Positions 26,607-35,491 of a stretch of 64,000 nucleotides of DNA are shown here, in pieces (the stretch's first letter is position 1; each line of letters begins with the position of its first letter). Under the pieces are notes generated by a model that saw only the letters and a program-made list of their open reading frames with translations, did not search any database and was not told the DNA's origin. Location of the stretch: contig JBHIDJ010000004.1 in the NCBI GenBank assembly GCA_046760105.1, positions 23,581 to 87,580 on the forward strand, written 5' to 3'. Made by a program: the position numbers and the translations under genes. Source of the DNA: JBHIDJ01 sp046760105. Its GTDB lineage: Bacteria > Pseudomonadota > Gammaproteobacteria > Acidiferrobacterales > SPGG2.

Positions 26607-28784
26607 CTACGAGTATTCTCGTGCCGCGGGGGCACGGCAGCATTCGAGATAGTACTTGCTGACCGGGTCATGTACGGTCTCATACAAATGTTCGAAAATG
26701 GGAAGGGCCTGGTCGAACTCGTTTCGACGTACCAGTTCATAAGCGCGCCTAAACTCGTCCACCCAGTCCATGGACGTTTGCCCGTCTGTGTGCAATAACT
26801 CGTAGATTCTTACCAACTCGCGTCTCCCTCTTACTTGGGCGAGTTCAACCTCGCGCATATATGGGAACTCCTCTCGCACATGTTCATACGTAAACTCACT
26901 CATGAGAATATGGGTGCCGTAGGTTTTGTTCAGGCCTTCAATCCTCGATCCCAGGTTTACCGCATCACCGATTACGGTGTAGTCAAATCGGTTTATGGAA
27001 CCCTTAGAGCCCATATTGCCGATAATCATTGGTCCAGTATTTATACCGATCCCGATATCTAGTATCGGCAGCTCTTCCTGCTCCCAACCGGCTTGCAATT
27101 CATGCAACTGATCGAGCATATCGAGCGCCGTGCGACAGGCCAAGATGGCATGGTCCTGTCGATAGATCGGCGCCCCATAAACAGCCATAATGGCATCCCC
27201 AATGTACTTATCCAACAGGCCGTCATGTTTGAAGACCTTTTCTGTCATCTGCGTAAGGTAAACATTTAGCAACCGTACGACGTCCTCGGGAGGTAGAGAT
27301 TGGGAGACAGACGTGAAGCCGCGAATATCGGAAAATAGTACGGTGAGCGTTCGCTCCTCGCCGCCCAGTCGCAGACGGTCGACATCACCCATGATCTCGT
27401 CAACCAGCTTTGGGGAGACATAGTGCTGAAAAGCGGATTTGGTCTGCCGTCTAACGGTTTCAGCGCGGACATATTTGGCGATAGTGGAGACCACAAACAG
27501 CAAGAGAACAAGCACTGACGGGTAGACAATGTTCAGCCACACCAGTTGCACGCGAAACATTATGACGGCAATAAGCGTATAAAGACCGAACGACGTCGCT
27601 GCTAGCACCGCCCCGCGCCACATATCGATTCTTGACAGCATCCATGAGAGCAGCGACCCCAGCCCAACAATGACGATTGCATCGATAAGCCGCATCCACT
27701 CGGGGCGGTTGATGAAATCACTATCGAGCAAGTTTTGTATGATGTTCGCGCGGATCTCTACGCCCGGATAGGTGGGACCGTAGGGTGTGACGCGAATATC
27801 GCCTATGCCTTTCGCGGTGGCCCCGATGAGCACGATCTTATCTTTAATGAGTTCAGGTTTCACACTCCCACGGTAAATGTCTGATACGGAGAGGGTCGCA
27901 ACCGTTTGTTCGGGGCCGTGATAATGGATCAAGGCGCGGCCGAACTCGTCGGTGCTGATAAAACGGTCACCGATTGCCAATCCCGTGATGCCGTACTCCG
28001 TGGTGTGCAAAATCAGTTCGTTCACATTGAGAGCTGCTCGTGCCGCTTGCACATCGGCCGATGGAAAGAAAAGTCCTTTATATCTGATAACCAACGGCGC
28101 CCAGCGAAGAGTACCGTCTAGATCCGGAACGGTAACTATATGTCCAGTGTATTTGGCATTGGCGCGTATCTCTGGCAAGTTGACTAGTAATCCGGCTGGC
28201 TCAGGCATGGGAAAATCGAGATTCCCATCGCCATCATCCCGGAATATCCGGATCGCCTGGTCCTTAATATCTGCCAGCACCTTTTCAGATTTCGCCTTGG
28301 GTAACTGACGGACTTCGTCCTCTAACATGAAAAAAACCATCCCAAGAGTGATCTTCCCGCTCTTCGCGATCGCCTCGCTGAGCGTTAAGTCCGCGGCCAG
28401 GGTCCGTTTTATCGACTGATATGGGCTGGTTCGATCGGTAAACCCTCGCTGCTTTTCAAGCTTTTCGATATGATCAAGCAGCTTCTGGTTTTCCGACTCC
28501 GAGAAAAACACGTCGAGTGCGATAACCCGCGCACCAAGCCCGTCAAGCTTTTCGATCAGGCTGGCCATCGTACGCCGGCTCCAGGGCCAGCGCCCGAGCT
28601 CCGCCAGGCTCTTCTCATCTATGGCGGCGATGACGACGTTGCCGACGGGCGCGCGAACTCCTTGGGACCGCAGCCGCATGTCGTACGTTTTCAGTTCCAT
28701 GACATCTAGCAGTTGATTGCCCAGCAGGTACATAATTAGTACCACGCCCGTTAATAGGAAGCCGATTTTCTTGGCAGTGATCAT
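26607..28784 (-). CDS. CHASE2-domain class III adenylate cyclase
   Basis: The 725-residue protein starts with a transmembrane helix (residues 7-24), followed by a periplasmic CHASE2 sensor (to about residue 345: FLxLExx-like start DVMELKTYDMRLRSQG, DEKSLAELGRWPWSR, ALDVFFSE). Three further membrane helices cover about residues 362-445. The C-terminal class III cyclase domain has TVLFSDIRGFT and KYIGDAIMAVYG with the two metal Asp. YTVIGDAVNLGSRIEGL provides the Asp typical of ATP selectivity and the Asn/Arg transition-state pair. A 70-residue TPR-like tail follows. All catalytic positions look intact, so it should make cAMP in response to an extracytoplasmic cue. It is divergent from the giant gene. 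Confidence 0.93.
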   Translation of the reverse strand: MITAKKIGFLLTGVVLIMYLLGNQLLDVMELKTYDMRLRSQGVRAPVGNVVIAAIDEKSLAELGRWPWSRRTMASLIEKLDGLGARVIALDVFFSESENQKLLDHIEKLEKQRGFTDRTSPYQSIKRTLAADLTLSEAIAKSGKITLGMVFFMLEDEVRQLPKAKSEKVLADIKDQAIRIFRDDGDGNLDFPMPEPAGLLVNLPEIRANAKYTGHIVTVPDLDGTLRWAPLVIRYKGLFFPSADVQAARAALNVNELILHTTEYGITGLAIGDRFISTDEFGRALIHYHGPEQTVATLSVSDIYRGSVKPELIKDKIVLIGATAKGIGDIRVTPYGPTYPGVEIRANIIQNLLDSDFINRPEWMRLIDAIVIVGLGSLLSWMLSRIDMWRGAVLAATSFGLYTLIAVIMFRVQLVWLNIVYPSVLVLLLFVVSTIAKYVRAETVRRQTKSAFQHYVSPKLVDEIMGDVDRLRLGGEERTLTVLFSDIRGFTSVSQSLPPEDVVRLLNVYLTQMTEKVFKHDGLLDKYIGDAIMAVYGAPIYRQDHAILACRTALDMLDQLHELQAGWEQEELPILDIGIGINTGPMIIGNMGSKGSINRFDYTVIGDAVNLGSRIEGLNKTYGTHILMSEFTYEHVREEFPYMREVELAQVRGRRELVRIYELLHTDGQTSMDWVDEFRRAYELVRRNEFDQALPIFEHLYETVHDPVSKYYLECCRAPAAREYS

Positions 28785-28830
28785 GGATGGGTCGGAACTC
28801 GCGCCGGCGCTGTATTTTGCCTTACACCAC

Positions 28831-28836
28831 TATAAT
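28831..28836 (+). promoter_or_regulatory. Candidate -10 element for the giant gene
   Basis: TATAAT lies 22 nt before the preferred start at 28859. Transcription would begin near 28843, giving a leader of about 16 nt containing the GAGGA ribosome binding site. A good -35 was not found, so the promoter might need an activator. Confidence 0.35.
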
Positions 28837-28858
28837 AATAACGAACGTGAGGACAGTT

Positions 28859-31800
28859 ATGAGACCAGATCGCGAACCTTTGAGTGCTTCCTATTATACG
28901 TGTTGTCGCCACGCTTACGTATTATCACGCTATCCCCGGTTTCTTTGTACGGTGGTTTTCGTTTTAGGGGCCGTATTCAGCACCGTGACGTGTGCCGCGA
29001 TCAAGCTGTCACAGACAATTGCTTCGAGCAAGGGCACGGAGGGCAGTTTTTCAGCGATCGCCGGCATAACGATGAGCGAGAATGGCACGCTATACCTGAC
29101 AGATAATCGCTCTGGCAGACTCGTCCGCTTCGGCCCCTCCGGCAGCACATCAATCGCCCTTGCCGGTCAAGATCGTGTGTTCAAATCCGGTCGTCTCACC
29201 GGTGCCGCGAGCGTTGATGACGCACTGCTGGCGATCGCGAATGCAGGCGACAGCAGCGTGGCGATCATCGATGAGGCAGGGCGACCGCGTTACTCATTTG
29301 GAGGCCGCGGCAGTGACGATGGGCAGCTAGACGCACCAGTCGGGCTCGCCTACTCGCCGCGAGGACGGTTCTATGTTGCCGACAGCGGCAACGATAGGAT
29401 CTCTGTTTACAGCGGGGATGGAATTTTCCTATTCAGTTTTGGAGACAAGGATCCCTCAGGTAAGACAAATCTGAAGAAGCCAGTTCATGTAGGCGTAGAT
29501 ATTGACGAGAACATTTACGTCCTCGATGACTACGGTGGCGACAGGATCTCGGTCTATGATCATACCGGCACGTTGCTGAAGCGCATCAGCAGTGAGGAGT
29601 TGAGAGGTCACACACGCAAGCCACCAAAGCTTACTGCCATGACAGTAAGCCTCCATGGCGAGATATTTCTCGCCGACGGAAACAACGGGAAGATATTGCA
29701 GCTCGACTGGCGCGCCGGCCAAATCGCCAACACCTTCGGCAGCAAAGGCAAAGGTCGCGGGCAGTTCTCAAGAATCACCGCGTTGGCCGTAACCCCTTTA
29801 CACCAGCTGGTTGTCGGGGACGTTCGCAACAAGAAGATAGAAATCTATGACCTTATTCCTTCGGTAACGCGCACCCCGACCGAAGACCTGCGGTTGCCTT
29901 CGATCAGATTGGGTGAGAGCTATGGCCTCGAGTGTGATAAGGCTTACCCAATGCCAGGCGATTCGATCCTATGCCTGAGCACGGCCAAGCGCACCGTAAC
30001 GCGCGTGTCACGTAAAGGAAAGGTCGTACAGACTTTTGAAGGTCCCTTTAAGAACCCGATGCTGGCGGCGACGGACGATAACGACGTGATTGTCGTCGAT
30101 GGCAACCGGCTCAAGGTCTATTCGCACGACGGGAAGCAACGTTTTGCGTTCGGCGGTAGTGGCTCCAAAGACGGGCACTTCAAGCAGATCACCGGTGTTT
30201 ACTTGCGCGACCGAATCTATGTTGCTGATACTGGAAAGCGTGTTCAGATTTTTTCGCGCGACGGCGTTTTTCTCGACAAGCTTGCCAGCCGCAAGGGTGA
30301 GCAAAAAGTGCTTCGCAATCCTGGACCGGTTGCCGTTGACACAAAGGGCAATCTTTATGTAGCAGACAGCGGGTCCAGCAAGATCCGCGTTTTCTCTCCG
30401 AAGAAGAAATTATTGTATGAGCTAGGTGAGGGCGCAAAGTCTCCTAATCGTTACAGAGGCTTTAGCGCCATGACCCTGGACCAAGACGACAACCTCTATG
30501 TCTTAGCATCAACCACCCGCAACGCACGTACAGTGCACGTCTACCAGGGCAAGAATCGAGTATTCTCGTTCGGTTCCTCGGGCACACAACGTGGAGCTCT
30601 GTCGGATGCGACGTCATTGACCGTGCTGTCTCCGATTAAGACCGAAGTCAGCATATACGACAAGAGGCGCCAAGCGCTGCAAACCTTTCAGTTTCTTCAG
30701 GTTCCGACGAAAGTCGATGAATTACGCGCAAGCGGCGGTGTGGGAAAAACGAAATTACGCTGGCACAGGGTACCGGGTAGTTTTATAGATCATTACTCGC
30801 TTTACGCAGCGGTGCAGCTGAAAGGGCCTTATGAAAAAATTCTAGAAACCGCAGAGACGACGGTCACGGTCACGCATGATGATGATAAGCGTTATGTTTA
30901 TTATCGCGTAGCGGCGGTGAGCGGTTTCGAGGTCGAAGGTGTAGCCTCGCAAGTGGCGGAGGATTTGTTCCAGGCGGCATACGGGCTGTACGAAACGAAA
31001 CAATATGCTGAGGCGGCCGAATTGTTTGCACAGCTCTACGACGCTGATGCCCAGCACGGCGAGGCGCTCGAGTTCTTTGGTCTGAGCCTTCTTGGTCAGA
31101 AAAAGTATGAAGACGCACTGCGCCGCTTCCGTGCCTTGGCCAAGATCCCCGGGTTCGAGATAAGGAGTATTAACCGCCAGACCGAGTCGTTGTTTGCATC
31201 GAGGCAGTTCATTGCGGCACGCGCTATGGTGGACAAGGCTATCTCCCAGAATCAAGTGGACGCCTTGACCTATCTGTGGTGTGGCAGGATTGCCATGAAA
31301 CTGGGTGATGCGGCTGGTGCAGCAGACTGCCTGGCGAGTGCGATCAAGCTTGACGAAGATATGGTATCCGCGCACGCCCTTCTCGGGCAGGCCTACCTTA
31401 CGGTTGGTGCGACCGACAAAGGGTTGGCGCAACTTGATAAGGCGTTGGATATCGCACCGGAAAATCCCGTAACTTGGGTGCAGAGCGGACTCGCCTACCA
31501 GTCGCTCGGCAGACACGAAGAAGCACTCTCGCGCTTCAACAAGGCACTGGCTATCGACAAGCTTAACGGTGCTGCGCGTCTGGGGGCAGCCCAGAGTTAC
31601 TTTGATCTGAAGGACTACGAGCAGGCGCGCTCGATCGCGCTGTCTATGTCCGGGGTGCCTGCACAGGAAGCCGCTGGGCAATATCTGCTCGGCATCATCG
31701 AGCTAGCGCGTGGCCAGCCGCAAGAGGCAGCACTCTCGCTCACCAAGGCAGCTAACAGAGATCCTGAGAATGTCAAAGCGTGGCTTGCTCTGACGGAGGC

Positions 31801-33901
31801 CTATTTGCAGCTCGAAGACGATGCTAAGGCGCGATCCGCGTTGCGTCAGGCAATAGCCGCCGGACCTGCATCGTTTGAAGCCCACTTTCGTCTCGGCATG
31901 CTCGAACAGAGGAGCGAAAACCATATCGCCGCGGCCCGAGCCTTAGCCACGGCGGTAACGATGCAACCGGCGCACTATGAATCGCGTTATGCCTATGCTG
32001 TTAGCCTATTAGCACTGGAAGGCTTGCCGGAGGCCAGTGAACATGCCAAGCGGGCGGCGCGGCTGTTACCGAAAAGCAGCGATGCGCTTGTTTTGCTTGC
32101 GGACATCGCTCAGCGGCAAGGTAAAGAGGGTGATGCCATAAATTATCTGAAGAAAGCGCTGGCTCGGAACCCCACATCGGCAGTTATCGAAATCGAGCTG
32201 GGGAAACGTTACCTGGAGAACAATATATTCGACCTTGCGCAAATACATCTTGAACAAGGCACGTTAAAGGACACGAAGAATGCGGTACCGCACGCCCTGC
32301 TGGGTCAACTTTTCTTGAAGCGACGCCTCTACGACCAGGCAATTGAAGCGTTTACCAAAGCAGTTGAGCTTGATGCCAGCGAACAAAATAGACTGCAACT
32401 GAACATCGCCTTTGCGGAAAAGAAGAAATCGCTGGAGTTGCCATATCACGCTCCGCTCATCGCCCTGCAGGATTTACGTCTGCATCAGGTGTTCGCTGCA
32501 GCATATAAGCGATACACGAACGAAGCGGTAGGTTCTATCAAGGTCGCCAACACCGGTGAGACTGAGTACAAGGATCTTAAGCTCACTTTTCATATCAAGG
32601 ACTACATGGATTTTCCCACCAGTCGACGGATCGAACGGTTGAAGGCGAACGATACTGTGGAAGTATCGCTGTTTGCATCCTTTAACAACAGGATTCTGGA
32701 CATCGACGAGGACACCGGCCTGTTAGTCGAGGTTAAGCTCAACTTTTACAGGAATGGGAAACAGGATTCGATTGATGTAACCCAGCCGATGACCATCTAT
32801 GGGAAGAACGCTATCGTATGGCGTGATCTGAATATGGTCGGCTCCTTTGTTACGCCTAAGGATGAGACACTGAAGGATTTTGTGCGCCAGGCGATCAACA
32901 ACTATCGACCTGAAAGCGGATCGCTCAACGACAACATTGTCTCGGCCATGACCTGGTTCAATGTACTGTCCGCACATGGTATGAAATACGTGGTAGATCC
33001 CAACAGTCCGTTCCCGGAGCTGACCAAAGATCAGGTGGACTACGTGCAGTTTCCACGCGAGACACTATGGGTAAAAAGCGGTGACTGTGACGATTTATCA
33101 GTCTTGTTAAGTGCTGGACTGGAAAATCTCGGTATAGAAACCGCGCTGGTGGACATTCCCGGCCACCTGTTTTTTATGTTCAACAGCGGCCTTTCGCAAA
33201 AGGACAAGAATTTCATCAGCTTGCAAGATGACCTGATGATCATTCGCGACGGCGAGGTGTGGATACCGCTGGAGACGACCATGATCGCAACATCATTTTC
33301 CGAGGCATGGGCCGAGGGTGCGCGAAAATACAACAAATGGAAGAGCACAAATGAACTCCGCGAGATTCCGCTAAAGCACGCCTGGCAAAAATACTTTCCG
33401 GTGACGCTTCCGCCCGCGAAGTACGCGCTGGAACTAGCGAACGAGAAGCATGCAAAAACGCTCATCGACCGGGAGCGGTCTGTGTTGGTAACGAAAAGCC
33501 TGGAACGTTTTATCGTGCCCTATCGGGCTATGCTGGAAAGCGACCCCAATGACCTTGAGGCGCGCATGCAGATCGGCATCACGTACGCGAAGAATGGTCT
33601 TTATGATCTCGCCGTCGATGAGTTTGAACGAGCACTGCAGATCGATCCGAACGACAGCGCGGTGCACAACAATCACGGCAACATATACTATATTAAGGGA
33701 GATTATGAGCGTGCATTGGAAGCCTATCGTCGCGCCGAGGAGTTCGATCCGCAAGACGCCGGCATAAAAGTCAATCTTGCGCTTACGCACTACCGTCTCG
33801 GAAGGCTCGCGGATGCAGTAGCCAAGCACGCTGAGGCAATCGCGCTCGACAAGGCGTTTGCCGAAAAGTACGAGACGTTGCAAAAACTCCTGACGCACTA
33901 A
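28859..33901 (+). CDS. Secreted giant protein: beta-propeller, TPR and transglutaminase-like domains
   Basis: From ATG 28859 (GAGGA 6 nt upstream; an in-frame ATG at 28787 lacks one) the protein has 1680 residues. A signal peptide (about 28-46) is followed by NHL-type propeller repeats (about 60-610; VADSGNDRISVYS, VADTGKRVQIFS, VADSGSSKIRVFS). A fibronectin III-like segment (about 618-700) and a long TPR array (about 700-1190) come next. Then there is an Ig-like region and a transglutaminase-like domain (about 1330-1500) with WVKSGDCDDLSVLL (Cys1410) and DIPGHLFFMF (His1436). A TPR block closes the protein (about 1560-1680). The layout suggests an envelope scaffold with a cysteine-peptidase-fold activity. 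No function is known; enzyme activity is inferred only from the Cys and His. Confidence 0.88.
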   Translation: MRPDREPLSASYYTCCRHAYVLSRYPRFLCTVVFVLGAVFSTVTCAAIKLSQTIASSKGTEGSFSAIAGITMSENGTLYLTDNRSGRLVRFGPSGSTSIALAGQDRVFKSGRLTGAASVDDALLAIANAGDSSVAIIDEAGRPRYSFGGRGSDDGQLDAPVGLAYSPRGRFYVADSGNDRISVYSGDGIFLFSFGDKDPSGKTNLKKPVHVGVDIDENIYVLDDYGGDRISVYDHTGTLLKRISSEELRGHTRKPPKLTAMTVSLHGEIFLADGNNGKILQLDWRAGQIANTFGSKGKGRGQFSRITALAVTPLHQLVVGDVRNKKIEIYDLIPSVTRTPTEDLRLPSIRLGESYGLECDKAYPMPGDSILCLSTAKRTVTRVSRKGKVVQTFEGPFKNPMLAATDDNDVIVVDGNRLKVYSHDGKQRFAFGGSGSKDGHFKQITGVYLRDRIYVADTGKRVQIFSRDGVFLDKLASRKGEQKVLRNPGPVAVDTKGNLYVADSGSSKIRVFSPKKKLLYELGEGAKSPNRYRGFSAMTLDQDDNLYVLASTTRNARTVHVYQGKNRVFSFGSSGTQRGALSDATSLTVLSPIKTEVSIYDKRRQALQTFQFLQVPTKVDELRASGGVGKTKLRWHRVPGSFIDHYSLYAAVQLKGPYEKILETAETTVTVTHDDDKRYVYYRVAAVSGFEVEGVASQVAEDLFQAAYGLYETKQYAEAAELFAQLYDADAQHGEALEFFGLSLLGQKKYEDALRRFRALAKIPGFEIRSINRQTESLFASRQFIAARAMVDKAISQNQVDALTYLWCGRIAMKLGDAAGAADCLASAIKLDEDMVSAHALLGQAYLTVGATDKGLAQLDKALDIAPENPVTWVQSGLAYQSLGRHEEALSRFNKALAIDKLNGAARLGAAQSYFDLKDYEQARSIALSMSGVPAQEAAGQYLLGIIELARGQPQEAALSLTKAANRDPENVKAWLALTEAYLQLEDDAKARSALRQAIAAGPASFEAHFRLGMLEQRSENHIAAARALATAVTMQPAHYESRYAYAVSLLALEGLPEASEHAKRAARLLPKSSDALVLLADIAQRQGKEGDAINYLKKALARNPTSAVIEIELGKRYLENNIFDLAQIHLEQGTLKDTKNAVPHALLGQLFLKRRLYDQAIEAFTKAVELDASEQNRLQLNIAFAEKKKSLELPYHAPLIALQDLRLHQVFAAAYKRYTNEAVGSIKVANTGETEYKDLKLTFHIKDYMDFPTSRRIERLKANDTVEVSLFASFNNRILDIDEDTGLLVEVKLNFYRNGKQDSIDVTQPMTIYGKNAIVWRDLNMVGSFVTPKDETLKDFVRQAINNYRPESGSLNDNIVSAMTWFNVLSAHGMKYVVDPNSPFPELTKDQVDYVQFPRETLWVKSGDCDDLSVLLSAGLENLGIETALVDIPGHLFFMFNSGLSQKDKNFISLQDDLMIIRDGEVWIPLETTMIATSFSEAWAEGARKYNKWKSTNELREIPLKHAWQKYFPVTLPPAKYALELANEKHAKTLIDRERSVLVTKSLERFIVPYRAMLESDPNDLEARMQIGITYAKNGLYDLAVDEFERALQIDPNDSAVHNNHGNIYYIKGDYERALEAYRRAEEFDPQDAGIKVNLALTHYRLGRLADAVAKHAEAIALDKAFAEKYETLQKLLTH

Positions 33902-33928
33902 GCAAGGTGGTTTTGCGGGGTATGTCAT

Positions 33929-34492
33929 ATGCGAAGGGTGTTATTACTAAGTTTGACGATCACTTTCGCCTGGGCGCCGTTGGTGGCGGAGGAGAACAAA
34001 GCGGCAACTACCGATGTTGCAGTCGAGACGGCAGATCGGGGACCCGCTGTCAAGCGTATTTTCGCTCGTGTATGGGCGCGCTTACGCGCCTACATACCGA
34101 GGCCCGCGGCGCTTGCGCCGACAGCATCGGGTACGCAGATCGCAGGGGTGCGCGGGGCCGAGGCGACTAGCAGCGGGCTACAACCTTATTGGAAAGGAGA
34201 TAAGACAAGCGATCCCGCTTTTGTCGAAGAGGCGGAAATCTTCGTGGCTGCCGTCGAGCTGGCCGAAGCGGGAGAGTTTCAGCAGGCGGCTGCCGCGTTC
34301 AAAGCCTTCAGTGTCGCCTACCCGGATAGCAAGCTAAGTCCCAATGTGCAGTTCGCCTTAGGAGTGGTTTACGGGCAGCTGGGGAATACCGAGGAGGCGG
34401 TAACCACGCTGAAGGCGTTTGCTCGATCTCATCCCACACATCCGCTGGCAGAGGATGCGCGGCAGGTGATAACGGGACTGCAAGAGCGCTAG
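33929..34492 (+). CDS. Exported TPR protein
   Basis: The 187-residue product has a signal peptide (MRRVLLLSLTITFAWAPLVA), a low-complexity basic/proline region, and a C-terminal TPR pair (about residues 100-185: EEAEIFVAAVELAEAGEFQQAAAAFKAF-type repeats ending in ARSHPTHPLAEDARQVI). The tail resembles the periplasmic CpoB/YbgF TPR module. It begins 27 nt after the giant gene and is probably cotranscribed. It may act as a partner of that protein; this is inferred from neighbourhood only. Confidence 0.75.
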   Translation: MRRVLLLSLTITFAWAPLVAEENKAATTDVAVETADRGPAVKRIFARVWARLRAYIPRPAALAPTASGTQIAGVRGAEATSSGLQPYWKGDKTSDPAFVEEAEIFVAAVELAEAGEFQQAAAAFKAFSVAYPDSKLSPNVQFALGVVYGQLGNTEEAVTTLKAFARSHPTHPLAEDARQVITGLQER

Positions 34493-34849
34493 TTGCGAAA
34501 ACCCGGAAGTACGGCCGTGGCGGCGCCGAATGTTCGCCCCTACCTAGTCTTCACACGAGCAGTATCGTTAGCTACAAACCACTGTGAGGCTGCCTGCTGA
34601 GGGCGGCCATCTTTACGGCGCCATCGGGCGAGCGCGACGGGCACGAGCCCCGAAATCCGACCCATGGATTAAATCCCCACAAGGTCGGCGAGACACATCT
34701 CGCGAAGCAAAACCAACGGAACTGTCTAGCAGAATCAGGCATGATTCGTAAGTCGTAAATGCTGAACCCCATGATTCGGGAATCTTGGATATGAGGCATG
34801 GGTTGTGGAGATGCTTACGGTTTACGATTCGCCGCTTACCCTTCACGGT
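34493..34849. other. Gene-free region with hairpin and TTCACGA-type repeats
   Basis: No credible gene is seen. AACCCCATG (34765-34773) and CATGGGTT (34797-34804) can pair, with ATGATTCG words at 34741 and 34771. From 34815 onward TTTACGATTC, CTTCACGGTTCACGAATTA and related words follow one another. These repeats belong to the dispersed family described in the findings. Confidence 0.55.
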
Positions 34850-35491
34850 TCACGAATTACGAATCATTAGTCCTTCAACCTCTTTTAACGTTGCCCGCCT
34901 CAGCGGTTTGCCATTGACGGGGCTTAAAGGCGCCTCGCGAGCTGCCTCGCGGTTAAAAACGTAAACTTCGATAGTGCAAGCATCGGCAGTGAAGCGATAC
35001 ACTGGGCAGCTCTCAAAACGCTCGCCGCCATAACGTATGCGCTTGTCGAGCTCTTCGAAAGGGATGCTGTGTTCGTGCAGGAGCAGACCGATTTCCTCCG
35101 GTGTATCCGCACACACATGGATTTGAATTGCCGATTCGGGCGTGACGGTACCGCTGAGGACAGATCCCACGAGGCGCGGTTTAAACCTGGAGAAGAATTG
35201 CATAGCCTCGATTGCTAGCTCGCGCAGCCGTCTTAGTGTTCCGGATAGCCGTTCTGCGTGAAAGAGCTGCAAGTACTCACGCAACGACGCTTCTACCTCT
35301 TGATTGGTCGGTAGATGTTTGTTGTCTGGAACGTTAAGACGGTTGGCAGCCTTACGTTTGGCGGCATGAAAGTCACGTACACCTTCGCCCGCCATAATAC
35401 GTGCTGCCTCGACGCTGATGTGTTGGCGAAGCTGTGCTTCCGCGCGCGGCGTGGGTCTAGCTGCGCGCCGCAATCGCGTCTTGCTACCCAT
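34850..35491 (-). CDS. Uncharacterised protein coupled to PBP1A
   Basis: The 213-residue product has a basic, helical N-terminal half (AKRKAANRLNVPDNKHLPTNQEVEASLREYLQLF). The C-terminal half contains GSVLSGTVTPESAIQIHVCADTPEEI and YRFTADACTIEVYVFNREAAREAPLS, reminiscent of a nucleotidyltransferase fold. No full catalytic signature was confirmed, so function is unknown. Its ATG overlaps the ponA stop as TGATG, implying translational coupling. The last five residues MIRNS and the stop are encoded by a TTCGTAATTCGTGA stretch belonging to a dispersed repeat, so the natural C-terminus may have been altered. Confidence 0.75.
   Translation of the reverse strand: MGSKTRLRRAARPTPRAEAQLRQHISVEAARIMAGEGVRDFHAAKRKAANRLNVPDNKHLPTNQEVEASLREYLQLFHAERLSGTLRRLRELAIEAMQFFSRFKPRLVGSVLSGTVTPESAIQIHVCADTPEEIGLLLHEHSIPFEELDKRIRYGGERFESCPVYRFTADACTIEVYVFNREAAREAPLSPVNGKPLRRATLKEVEGLMIRNS

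Noticed and set aside
30842..31681. 279-codon minus-strand frame inside the giant gene
   Set aside because: Antisense to the TPR array; its composition follows the codon periodicity of the sense gene.
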